From positions 1,662,106 through 1,726,105 of the forward strand of contig NW_002060950.1 of assembly GCF_000150275.1 (NCBI RefSeq): DNA of 64,000 bases, read 5' to 3'. The position numbers and the translations under genes were made by a program. Positions 1-11,581 of this stretch are shown in pieces (positions within the stretch are counted from its first letter, which is position 1; each line of letters begins with the position of its first letter). Origin of the DNA: Trichoplax adhaerens. Its lineage: Eukaryota > Placozoa > Uniplacotomia > Trichoplacea > Trichoplacidae. The notes below the pieces were generated by a model. It was not told the DNA's origin and ran no database searches. It worked only from the letters and a program-made list of their open reading frames with translations.

Positions 1-1486
1 TCAAGCTCTCTAAAAAATGAGGCAAGAGCATGTACGAGAGTAGAAGCATTAAGCGACTTTTGTGTCGAATGAATTAGCATACCGATATTAAACTATTTCG
101 TAAGAGTAAATACTGTAAATTAATCTAGCGTACTATGTACAATTTTGATGTTGGTGAATAATTAAAATTATCGTTCAAGCAATTTAATATTAAGCGTTGT
201 ATCAGTGGCACACAGCTGGATTCAGGTTGATAATTATAATAGTTTCAATCTAGATGATATTAATTCATTCATAAAGGTAAGGTATTGCCTGGGGCGATTT
301 AATCTATCGTGAAGATGCACTTAGAGGCTTTTGATGGCATGAAGAAACGACTAGAGACTATCGTTAATAGAAGACAATGGAGTACTTTGTTCCATAGTAG
401 ATTTTTGGTTATAACTGCGAGAGGTCTGGCATTGTTATTATTTGTTCTGTTGAATAATGATGGTTGTTAAAGTTCATCAATGTATTTGTTCAAAAAGCCA
501 TTAAGGTAAACTAAGTTTAGCAGTGGAGTAGCAGTGAATAAAGCAGTCTTTTCTTTTTCGTTGACGAGATAGGTTTTATTCTTTACCGTAAATCTGACAA
601 TGTAAGTTGTGCCATTAAAAATAGGAGACGTCGATAAGATTTCTGGTGGATATGCACGTACTATTCCATTTAATTAGTAATACACTATATCATAAAAAGA
701 GATATTAATTAACATGAAATGGACCAAGTCTTAAAATGATTTTTATCGTTGTATATCGCCCCCCCCCCCACCAAAAAAAGAGGAAGTAAAAGATGGTAGA
801 ATACAGTGGTGGTAATTTTGGGACATATCTGGTGTTATCAAGTGTAATGTTTTTACTGCCGATGATACTATCTCAAGATTGAGTGACAAGGAGTGAATAA
901 AATTGGCCATTGCTTATGATTGATCAATGCTAGAGAATACTGCCATTGATCAGATCCGATCATAGAAGCACGTCTAATTACTTAATTAATCGATAACATG
1001 ATCTGCGATAGTGAATATGTACAGCATGCAAACTAAAGAATGTATCATTGATGGCATAGCATTCTTTCTTATACAGATTATATCCTTTTTCTTGAATAAA
1101 GTATTTATGATTGTAAAACATATCATTCCTACGTATGAGTTACCATTTAGGTCTTTAAACCATTTATGCGAGTACAACGATCATCATTGCAAGATAGGTT
1201 CAGCATTGGAGATGATTGAGTGCGAGGTTGCATCAATATTATAATCATTATTATTGTTAGTATGTGTGCATTTGGTGTAACACAAGAGGGAGGTAAAAGG
1301 TAGGGGGCTGCCCCCAAATCGCTTGCTATCCCTCTTGTCTATTTATTGATATCCTAGCTAAGAGAGGAGTATCTTGATTGACCTCATGTCAGTATTTTTA
1401 ACATTAATCTGAGATGTTGACCATAGGAATTTCACAAACATCCTCTATTGTTCTGCTTGATGTGAAGTATTATCAAATATATTTCA
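1..1486. other. No recognisable gene
   Basis: AT-rich sequence with only short open frames. A 51-codon frame beginning with an ATG near 315 has a hydrophobic tail but no recognisable family. A run of nine or ten C residues lies near 761-770, and a short G-rich/C-rich inverted repeat (GGGGGCTGCCCCC) near 1303-1315. I see no supported gene, RNA or mobile element. Confidence 0.5.
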
Positions 1487-1491
1487 TTGAC

Positions 1492-1675
1492 AGTTTCCAG
1501 TGATTACTTTACGCTAGCTATCAAGTTAGACGGAAGTATATACTTGGTTGGCTGTTCGAATGGTTCACTAAAACAGTGGTCACCTTTTGCGCTAATTTAC
1601 CCATCAATGATACAACCCCAGTGGACAAGCAAAATGCAAACAACAATTTCAAGCAAATGCACTTACATGTTCTAA
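1492..1675 (+). pseudogene. Possible RCC1-like exon or gene fragment
   Basis: An open frame follows a fair splice acceptor (TTTCATTGACAG just before 1494). It reads SSDYFTLAIKLDGSIYLVG and then a SNGSLKQW segment, which resembles one blade of an RCC1 propeller (pattern: aGxxHtlAlxxDGxvyxWGxNxxGqLG). The glycines and tryptophan of a typical blade are only partly kept, no second blade is visible nearby, and the frame ends at a stop in 1673-1675. It could be the tail exon of a gene starting left of the window, a decayed copy, or chance. What I see is the frame and acceptor; the family assignment is weak inference. Confidence 0.2.
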
Positions 1676-1939
1676 GAGGATTTTAATGTAATTTTCATGA
1701 GACTTTCTCGATTGTTTTCCTTGCTCTACATAAGTTGAAGGTAGGAAACGGCAAGCAAGAGCGAAATTTTCTACATTCATATTCTGTCATTCAAGTGGTA
1801 GAAGTAAGAGAAAATATTATTTTCAATGAAGAATTTTTCACTGCAATGGCGAATGCAAAGCGAGAGGGTTGGCCAAAGGTGGCAGTGAAGGCGAGCTGAG
1901 TGGTGCGTGTGTTGAGTAGAAAGTGAGTCGACACTTTAT

Positions 1940-2760
1940 AAACGTACTTACAGTATAGCGTACTGTACACTGTACAGTGTGCAGTAGTAGTACGCAGACC
2001 ACAGTGTGTTCAACATGCCGAAAGCTACTGTAGCCTTCAGGAGATTTCGACTATAGTGTACACTGTATATCCGTATTTTCTATGGGCAATATGTCTTTGC
2101 CAAGAAATCAGTCCAATCCTCTCCTCACGCCATACTGTACAGTACCAGGTCAGACTGGACTCTGCAAGCTAGTACTAATGTACTGATTTTGCCTGGGCCT
2201 CAAGATTGTTTGTACTGTAGGTCAACCGTCCGTCCGTCTGGTCTGGTACACAGTGTACAGTGCAATCGAGGAGAGAGTTCAGTATGAAAGAGGCAAATTA
2301 AGCTTTACAAATTCTTTCAGGCATTTGATTATTTCTCGTTGAATTCTACTTTGAATTGTCTATTTTAAAAAAGAGGCAAAAGAAGCAAATTGAGCTTAAC
2401 AAATTCTTTCAGGTATTTGATTATTTCTCGTTGAATTCCATTTTGAATTGTCTTGGCAATTTTTCATTGATTTAAGGACCTCAGGCTGAACTCTGCAAGC
2501 TAGTACTGTACAGTGTACAGTACTGATTTTGTCTGGGCCTCAAGATTGTTTGTACTGTAGGTCTGTTGGACGTCCGTCTGGTCTCCTGCACACTGTACAC
2601 TGGAATCGAGGATAGAGTTCAGTATGAAAGAGGCAAATTGAGCTGTCCAAATTCTTTCAGGCATTTGATTATTTCTCGTTGAATTCCATTTTAAATTGTC
2701 TATTTTAATGTCTTGGCAATTTTTCATTGATTTAAGGACCTCGCTGCACTACTGTAGTTA
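1940..2760. repeat. Palindromic GTAC repeats plus a ~331-bp tandem duplication
   Basis: Two related copies start near 2161 and 2492 (shared words CTCTGCAAGCTAGTACT and TGGGCCTCAAGATTG), about 331 bp apart. Within them an approximately 90-bp segment, recognised by TTTGATTATTTCTCGTTG, occurs three times (near 2324, 2417 and 2665). Both copies carry CTGTACAGTGTACAG-type palindromic runs. The open frame on the minus strand here is a by-product of the repeat. No coding content is supported. Confidence 0.7.
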
Positions 2761-4116
2761 GTGAGTGAGCAAGACTCTTTTTGGAAGACCTCAATGATAG
2801 TCAACTCTTACTTTTTGTACACTACAGTATATTATTATTGAAGATACGCATACAGTAAACTAGACGTACAGTACTAGAAGATTTTGAGAGCGATTTTACT
2901 TGACAGGTCCCTAAAACAGTGTTCATGCCTCGTAGAGTACTATATAACATCTCCTGTATTCTTGATAGCCTTGTATGACTCAGAGACTTGATAATAAAAG
3001 GACTTTTGCGTCTCTGCTGTGATACTGTAAACTACGAAATCATTTCAATATTGAAATGTTTTGATAATCATCGTATGTTAATTTCTTGACATCTTGGCAA
3101 GATTTGAGCCTTCAGCGGCTACTTTTATTTCAAATAGGTAAAGTTGGCAGTAATTCTTGACTACTGTACAAAGTGCTTTGTTTGGAAAGTGATATATCAT
3201 TAGTCTTGAAATTGACTTAAAATGATTCTAATTCATGATTGTCTCTAATTATACATATATATCTATAAATATTATAGCATTGTTGTTACTATATTATTGT
3301 TATTATTTATTTTAATTACACCATGTTTAAATCCAACTACTCAGCCATAAAATAGTCAATTTCTCATCCAATAAGATGGATATAAAGAGTAAAACTCAAT
3401 ACAATGACTGAGTGCTTGAAATTGGCCAAATAGGATACACTATCAAAATAGTCCAACACCAGGCTCTTCTATCGTCAAAATGCTCCCGAAATACCCCTAG
3501 GAAATGAGATTGCTTTTGCAGGCGAGGAAGAATCGTTGTGTCAACGCTAAACGCGTTGTTACGCTATAATACTGTACTATCGCATAGAGACGATTGGAAG
3601 CGTATCCTCAGTCAGACCCCGAGATTATGGACGGACAGAATCCATCCGACGCCCATCATTGTGCTTGGTTGAAAGCGGGTAGTAGTGGGTTTACGGAAGA
3701 ACAAAAATTTTCTTTTTCCTGTATATATACGCCTGTTGTAAAGGTGTACCAGATTGGAAAATAGAATACGCTACAGCACTATGCTTGCTATGTAAGAAAT
3801 TCTGTTAAGGCAACAAGATAGTTTACTGGGTGAGAATCCATATTTCCAACCAGGTTATTCGACCATCTTGATCATTTCGCATCCTATACAAAACGCTATC
3901 AATCCATCGGTCGTTCGGTATAACAGCCTATCAGGGGACTGAGGAGAGTAGAGCAGACTCAGTACGAGGAACGATCAAATTGACTGATTTTCACTTGAGC
4001 ATAACATTACTTGCTATTAGTGCATACAAATCCTCTTCACGCTGTGGAGTACACGAGCACAACTGACTAGACTGTTTGGCTTAGCTTGGAGACGATTTCC
4101 ATTTCAATTTTTCAAA
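2761..4116. other. Intergenic, upstream of the PWWP2-like gene
   Basis: No gene recognised. The sequence is AT-rich, with a few isolated ACTGTAC words. The last 500 bp are less AT-rich and probably hold the promoter and 5' leader of the gene starting at 4117, but I can name no core promoter element with confidence. Confidence 0.45.
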
Positions 4117-6867
4117 ATGGAAAATCAAAAGCTCGAGGTAGGAAGCACTGCCGAGGTTAAAGTAGACCAGAAGGACAACGCTGTCATTGTCGTTTCTTTA
4201 AATTATCATGGCGATACTTACCGTGGAGTATTAATTAATACAACCAGCACAATACAAGCTGTTACCAGCAGGTACGTAATAAATGAATATTACTATACAG
4301 GTTATTTACTACATGCCAATCCAGAATCAGATCGATTAATAATAATATGAATTCACTTGATTGGACTGCGCTATGGATATGATGCTATTAGATCGATTGG
4401 ATATTGCTCTGATAGTCCAGTAACTTTGCTAATCAATGATCCAAATGATGTAGGCCTATGAAATTAATTGATGACCAACTGTAGAGTTGCTATTTCGTTT
4501 TGTAGTTTATGCTTACATTCAATTCCTGCTTTCGGTATCTTACCCTTATTCAACAAGTCAACATGGGTAGTGAACCCGGTAAGATAGGCAGATTTAAAAA
4601 AAAATTTTTCCTAAATCCTCTAGGATAGGACAAGGGTGAATGACCTTAGAAAATGACTTAGTTCCGATTACATTCAAACAAGTCATAAAGTGTGTCATTA
4701 GTTTGTTAAGAGATCATAATATCGATCAAATTATGATCGATCATCTGTTATCTTAGTCCAATGTTTAACTTTAACTTAAGAATGGTAGCTCAATGTCGAT
4801 ATCAAGACGAATAACCTTTTAACTGTGTTTGCTGTGTATTGGCTAAAGGCTATTAATTATGTTGCTGAAGATTAGCCAATGATGTACTTGATAGTACTGT
4901 ACTCATCTAAATTATCCGAACTTGTAACAAGTAATTATGTTAACGATATGCAGCAATCAGCGTTACTGCCATCAAAAGGTCAATTACCTTGATACAGGAA
5001 TGGTGAAGAAGTTTTCTTTATGCATTTATCCTGACTGCTTTGACTGTGGATCTGTCTCTACTTGTTGTAATTATAATGAATGAGTTAGTATACTGGTTAA
5101 AATAAGTGGAGAAAGCCAAATTATTCTACTCTAGTCATGTAGATAGTAAACGCAGAAAGAAGATGTATGCGTATGTAGAAATGATTAATTATTGTAAGTC
5201 GGTAACTGATCATTGCTTTACTTGTGTGCCTGTATACAGTACTGTATGCGTACTGTATGTCTATCAAGTAGATTTGCGCTATCTCAACCACTTCAAACGG
5301 CCGATGAAATACAGAATATTGTTGAATATCAGCCTGTTTTTACTGTTAGTCATGTCTCTTTGTCCGCAAAATTTATACATACAGCCTTTAACAGTCCATA
5401 ACAAACATTCGCGTAAAAATGGAGCAATGATTAATCCACGTATTTTATAGCAAAAAATTGTGGTATTATGACGCTGAAATACGACAACGTGCTCCAAAAT
5501 TAAAAGTTAAAACTAAACAAATTAATATACACGTATTGACCAACTTTCTTTTAGGATTTCGGTCCCTGCTTTATCCAAGAGACCTAAACCATTTCTTTGT
5601 AATACTGGTCATGGATTATGGTCTAATAGCCAATTGGGCGGTCAAACTTGTACTGAAATAACCACAGAAAATAATATAAAGATAGAAAAAGATAGCAAGT
5701 TTAGTCAAAATAACAAAATTACGGGTAGGTTCATACCTTTACATAATTATAGAAATATTACAACCTAATGACGTTACCTGTTCTACTGCTTTAAACGTTC
5801 ATAAAGTTGATAATGTGTCGAGCAATATTGAAATTGAAATACTTAATGTTGCCTTATTAGGATTAACTGAGAATACTACAAAGGCACTCAATGAAGTAAA
5901 AGAGACGATATCTAGCAGTCATAGCAAACAGGCGATAGCTGATAGCACTAAAGACGAACAAATCACTTCACAGCAAAATGCTAATTTGACTTATAGCATC
6001 CAGGAAAATAGTTTCAATACGCGGCAAAATATATCCCAAGTTAATGGCCAATCTGAGAGCTTGTTAGTTAACGATCACTCTTCAAAAGATATGCAGTGTA
6101 CTAATAAACGTATGCTATATGAAACTAACAGAGCGAGCAATATCACTAATCATGATGACAATGATAATGAAGTATCCTGTCATAGCGGTGGTAGTAACAG
6201 CACCAATTCAACTAGCAATAGGAGAAAAATGGCTAACATTAATAATAGGTATTGTCAGGGATATCATGAAATTCATAGCCAAAATAATGGACTGTCATCA
6301 AAAAGAAGGCGCCGAAGCCCGAAATTTACATCTACTTATTATTTAGCATCATCAAAGAAATCTGCTTCTATAGGCAATAGCACAATGACTAATAGTAAGA
6401 TGCCCGGACATACTGTCGATGATATATGTAACAAGTTACATGCTGTGGCCCATTCGAAAAGAAAAAACGGTAGTGATAATCGATGCGGAACAGAAAAGAA
6501 AGTTAAGGGAATGAAAATTATAAATAGTGATAATAGTAAGACTACAGTAAAATATGATCCGAGTTGTCGCACTTTTCAAGTTGGTGATATCGTTTGGGGT
6601 AAAGTACAGGGGCATCCATGGTGGCCAGGCCGGATTGTATCACTCGATGCAACGGTTGAAGAACAACATTTGTATCCGTGTAAAGCTGTTGTTGCTTGGT
6701 ATAATTCCAATACTTGCTCAATTATATCAGCAAGAAGATTGTACGATTTCGATGAAAGTTATGACTTACGGCACATGCCTAAACGGCGTGGTGCTTATCA
6801 GAAAGCTGTCGAAGATGCCTTACTTGCTAGTCGGCAACAACAATCATTTAATGTAGTAGCTAACTGA
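4117..6867 (+). CDS. PWWP2: PWWP2-family chromatin reader (spliced, PWWP domain C-terminal)
   Basis: Proposed exons: 4117-4271, 5272 to about 5361, 5555-5724, 5753-6867; this sums to 1,530 nt, 509 codons plus stop. The ATG at 4117 sits in a good context (CAAAATGG). The N-terminus (VKVDQKDNAVIVVSLNYHG then TYRGVLIN) matches the conserved start of PWWP2A/B. The C-terminal exon holds a PWWP domain: FQVGDIVWGKVQGHPWWPGR, then VVAWYNSNTCSII, ending with the family's YQKAVEDA helix. Vertebrate PWWP2 proteins are known to bind methylated histone H3K36 and H2A.Z nucleosomes and to recruit a NuRD-like deacetylase complex; the same nuclear role is inferred. The middle is Ser/Asn-rich with a basic KRRRRS patch. 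The end of exon 2 is uncertain (weak donor), and the last junction needs a 28-nt intron. First and last exons are secure. Confidence 0.78.
5725..5752 (+). other. Apparent 28-nt intron in the PWWP2-like gene
   Basis: The frame ending ...SQNNKITG and the PWWP-containing frame lie in different phases, separated by 28 nt that begin GTAGGT and end ATTATAG. Removing exactly this segment joins ACG-G to AA-ATA and keeps the frame open from 5555 to 6867. Retaining it gives a stop (TAA TGA) at about 5765. All other introns modelled in the window except one are 60 nt or longer. An assembly indel is the main alternative. Confidence 0.45.
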
Positions 6868-7732
6868 TTAACTGATTCCGTATATAAAGTTACGTACGTA
6901 TACTGTATGTAGAATAAAAAAATTTGAAAGCGAGTTTTCTACTAATCAATTGAATGTATGTTATGACTACTAACTAATACGATATGTATAAAGAAAAAAT
7001 TCTGCAAATGATAATGGTGTAATAAACAGTAACATCTTGGCGTTAATTAATAAGAAATAGCTATCAGCCAAGCTGAAGCATCTTACGTTACCTAAAACTT
7101 GATATTTATTAGTTCTTGCAGTATTTGTTCATTGCGTAATTTGTTAAATATTATTATAGCATATATATCAGATAAGTTACTAAAGTATTTTTGAAATACT
7201 AGCTCTGTATAAAGTCACTATTGTATAATATAAATATCCTGTAGAATTCCCTTCTTTTCTCATCGTCTGCCGCATATGTTGTTATACTGTAATATATGAT
7301 GTATGTATAGTATTTGCAATTCTGTTGATCAATTGAACTTAGAAATAAAAGATATTCATCAGATTTAAGAGTTATTACAGAGTTGAACAACAAATATTTT
7401 ATTAAATTAAATTTGTTCGAAAAGATACATATTACTTTCAAAGGTTTAGAGAACATAATAACGCAATAAGTATTACTGTACTGCGTGCTTCCTTTAACTA
7501 TTCTACTGTATAACATATACAAAATGAAAATTACAGGTTGTTTTATTACAGTCTGTAAATAATGACAAAAGTTCATTTTGTTATATAGATCGATATCGTA
7601 GGAATCACTTTAAAACTCATGATCTTAAAAAGCTATTTATTCGCCTTTATCAAATGCTGAAGTATTTAATGTAGTAATTTTATGGTATTGTTTACAACAT
7701 ACAATAATAAATATATCGATGATTGGAATAGG
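6868..7732. other. Convergent intergenic space, PWWP2-like / TTC1
   Basis: 3' ends of two genes face each other here. The sequence is AT-rich, with AATAAA words near 6911 and 7344 that could serve as polyadenylation signals. An open frame of 125 codons on the minus strand (7199-7576) is rich in Tyr, Ile and Phe, as expected from AT-rich DNA, and matches nothing I know. Confidence 0.5.
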
Positions 7733-10339
7733 TTACTTTTCAAATTTTACGCTGTAAGAGTCTGTAGTCGGATCTTTATTCAATTTAAAATTGTCAGTTG
7801 ATAGGCCAAATGGGTTCAGGATCATATTACCTAAATCTTTCAATTTTCCTACAGTATATAACGATCATAAAATTAAATAATACTTCGGCTGTAGTTCTAT
7901 CAATACTTAGTGTTCATTATACTGTATGTTAAATTGTTCACAACGATAATAGTAGCGATATTGATCGAATAAAGTTTCATCATTGAGGGTAGTGAAAATA
8001 GAGCAGTACAGTACAAACCTATCATTTCATCTTTTAAACGTTCATTTCTTTCCTTAATTTCATTAGGTAATCTCTATAAAGTGAAATATGGTCAGTGATA
8101 CAATTACGCCTCGCAAATATCATTTTAGTAGGCTAACCATGACTGCTTCCCTTGCCATTTTATTGCTAGAATCTTTATTCGCCACGCTTTGGTAATCTAT
8201 AGCACATTAGAATATAAAAATTGTATTTTAGCACAGATAGTTATATGCTTAGCGAAGTCATCTTAAGATCGTTATCATCATAACATGTCTCTACTACAGT
8301 ACAATTATGTAAATCGCGGTACCTTAACGATTACTACTAACATTATGTTAATGATACTAAGATATTGATCTGGCTTTTATAATTTTAAACTACAGTACAT
8401 CATAATATACTCATATTCTACATTATAAGTAGTAGCTGTTAGTCATTTTCAATAGTTTTAATTAAGGAGAAAATTCATGACTACCTAAATTCTCGTTTAT
8501 TATACCTTATCAGTACGTATAAACGCAAATATTGCCATTAACGAACCTTGTAATGCTTCATCTAATTTGTCCAATGCTTCGTATGTTTGAGCTCGCCTAA
8601 GTAGTACTTTTACATAATCTGGATTCAAATCTAGCGCTAAAATGGTATCAACAGCAAAAACTCAGGGCACAAGTACAAAAGAACCCAATATTGAACAAAT
8701 AAGCACATTATACTCGCATATTTATTTGCTCGGTTATAATTCATAAGTTTGGATACCTGCGTTGCAATCATTCAGAGCTTCTTCATGTCTAGATAATTTC
8801 ATATAACAAGCAGCCCTATTACTATAAAAGATAGCCCTATCCGATATCATTGAGGGGAGACATTTGTAAATTGCCTCCGAATAGCATTCGATTGCATCTT
8901 TATAATCTGCAAATAGAAAAAGGTAATGTCTGAATAAATTTTACTGAACTCTCGTTGTGTGACTAATATCTGTTCAGAAGAGATTTTTCAAATAATTTTC
9001 TTCCATTCATTACATTGGAGAGTACAATTTTATCCACGTAATGCATTTTACTTTTCAATGAAGGTAATTACTGTAGTTAACAGGTAAAATAAGTTTCAAA
9101 GGAAAGAAATTCTTACCTTGTATCTCGAAAGCGGCATTACCCTTACTTTTCCATTCTAATGCTAGGCGTTTTTGCTCCTACACGCGTCAATTACATATAA
9201 GTATTTAATTTTTAGCTCAGTAATTCAACATAATTAATTAAACGACAGTCATATCCGCATAAAACTACTGCCATTTCGATAATGGCTTTACTATTACAGA
9301 AAGGATACACAACGAGGTGAATACATGCACGGTATAAAATTGGATTCGATTAATCGGGTTATATCGTTGGCAATTTGGTTTTTAATGGTAATAATAATGG
9401 TAATTAAATGCCTACGAATACAACCGCAACCCTACGTACTGTAGAATACTTGACTATCTAAAGTAGTTGGCTAACAGAGATTTAATACCGTCCCACAATT
9501 TCTATATCAGATTGAAAGATGATACGTACGACGTACGCTGTTAATAGCTTTCATTTAATAAATTAGCCTTTCTCATAGTACGTATGTATGTACAGTAAAT
9601 TGTGAAGCAAATCGTCATTTCTTGATTACTGCAATACTATGCAAGTATCTATTCCTTGTTACAAGGTACCATAATAAGTTAGTCGATCATCATTAGTCAT
9701 TTATGTGCGCCTTCCAAATTTTCTTATGCAGTTGCCGCGACTTTGGATCAACTTACATCTCGATATACACTGAAAAGCTACTTTACTTTCTTCTACAATA
9801 ACGTTGTCCTATTTAAAAGGAAAGCTTTCACTTCGTCGACGATCTTATCATAATTATTACGATGACGATGATAATGATATTTTCAGTACTACGATGAAAA
9901 TAAGATAGTACTATAATACAGTCGTTCAACGCCATAACAAACGATATAATTGGGAACTTCATTACTGATTACAAGTAGCAAAGAATTGCATGTCAATAAG
10001 CACTTGTCTACGTAGACTTTGGTAATTACTTTCTCAACTTGATCCGTACTTTAGTGTAGCCGAAAATAATTTCTTAGTTGGAAAGGGCGGGTTTGATTTT
10101 ACTCGTCTCCGACATAATAATTTGTTAAATTATAATCGTTATTATTACTATACGATACGTTTAAACAAACTCGATATAGACAGCACCTGCTTTTCATCAT
10201 CAGTAAGTAAAGCCTCTTTTTCAGCTGTTATTTCCATTTTATTCATCTTTTCCTCTTTAACTTCTTTACTAACATCATCTTCTGATGATAAATCCTTGGT
10301 CTCGTCCAAAGATCTCTCTTCCCTTTGATCGGTCGCCAT
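7733..10339 (-). CDS. TTC1: Tetratricopeptide repeat protein 1 (TTC1) orthologue
   Basis: Seven coding exons on the minus strand: 10339-10187, 9177-9117, 8906-8757, 8636-8547, 8196-8138, 8073-8019, 7848-7733. All have GT-AG borders and phases agree; the total of 684 nt gives 227 residues (human TTC1 is 292, with a longer acidic N-terminus). The N-terminus is acidic and lysine-rich. Residues about 52-165 form the TPR block, with [19 protein letters not shown], then [19 protein letters not shown] and ALDKLDEAL. The tail has [18 protein letters not shown], the most conserved TTC1 signature. TTC1 is a cytosolic TPR co-chaperone-type adaptor reported to bind Hsp70/Hsp90 and Ras/G-alpha proteins; that role is transferred from the family. 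It lies head-to-tail behind NDST on the same strand, with 1.2 kb between. Confidence 0.93.
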
Positions 10340-11581
10340 GACTAGGTTCAGGTCGGAGGTGCGAGTGATAGAGCCACTGCACAGTACTGAACAGTGAACA
10401 TGATACGGGTACGGATGGTACCTTGGTCAGGACTACTACGTTGCTGTAGTTGATAGTATTCACTACCACTAAGAAGCGTGACATGGACCATACTACTGTA
10501 TTGGTTAGGGAAAGTACTGCAGCTATAGCGGATATCGACTTCGTTTTTCATTTTGGTTTCACTTTCTGGTAAGCTTTAATATGCAAAATTAAAGCTTATA
10601 GTATACATTGGGTTTTTGCCTAGGAAAGTAGACCATTTATGCCATATACAGTATGGAGTTTGCAGTAGTTGTACACTGCGATAGTACAGTACAGTACACT
10701 AAATTGTTTGTTGACTAAAATGGAATATTAAGGCTGCTACTTTACTAATTGACTTACAGAGTTACAGCCCATATTCGTACTGTGTTGATTTATAAACAAT
10801 CATTTCTAGAATCAGTCTACTAAAATTGATATCTCAATATCGAAATGTCCAATAACGTGACCATCGTAAGCGCAAAATACCATAAACTGTGAAGTCAGTT
10901 CATTAATAATGTATAAAACATGGATTACATTCGATTTATACCGTACCTACGCAATGCTATTTCATTACTTAATTTGTGGTTGCATGATTAGAACTATGTT
11001 TCAAATAATGCAAACACTTGGATTTATTTTAGTCAATATATACCGTGATTGGGTAGTTTGAAAGAATGGAAGATATTTTACTTTACAGTAAAGAATAGGT
11101 ATACACGTATAGGTTAATGCAGTAGTAATGTTTAACTTATAGTTAAAACATTCCCATCGACGAATAATATTGTTAATTGTAGTATTTTCAAAGTTGTCAT
11201 GGATAAGAAATTTAAAACTAGTTTGCAATAAATTTTTGATTCATTATTTATGCGATGGAATAGCGCATAGCGTCTCATTGAATTTTTAAAAATTTACCCA
11301 ATATTTTACAAATTATACATGCACTCATTAACAGAACATTTTCATTAAAATACAACCGATGAATATATATTCCAACATAACATTTCTACATTTACAGATC
11401 TGTTTACTACTCGCACCCATAATTAATTATATCATGATTGTTACATTACTGGCTGATAAATACCATTCTGAATAAATACATTTCTACAGATCTTTTATAT
11501 GATAGTGCAATCGATTTGGATTTACTAATTTCTCATTGATATGAAAAGAGAAGCTGAAATTAAAGATACATCAAGTAGTTA
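10340..11581. other. Intergenic space between NDST and TTC1 (both minus strand)
   Basis: No gene seen. The first 250 bp are more GC-rich and probably include the TTC1 promoter. Short open frames at 10275-10551 overlap the TTC1 start and are shadows. One small cluster of ACAGTACAGTAC lies near 10685. AATAAA-like words on the minus strand near 11470 and 11230 could end the NDST transcript. Confidence 0.45.

Noticed and set aside
315-470. 51-codon ATG frame with a hydrophobic C-terminus
   Set aside because: No recognisable family, no splice partners seen, and hydrophobic AT-rich frames of this size arise by chance.
7199-7576. 125-codon minus-strand frame between PWWP2-like and TTC1
   Set aside because: Composition (Tyr/Ile/Phe-rich) is that of AT-rich non-coding DNA and no domain is visible.
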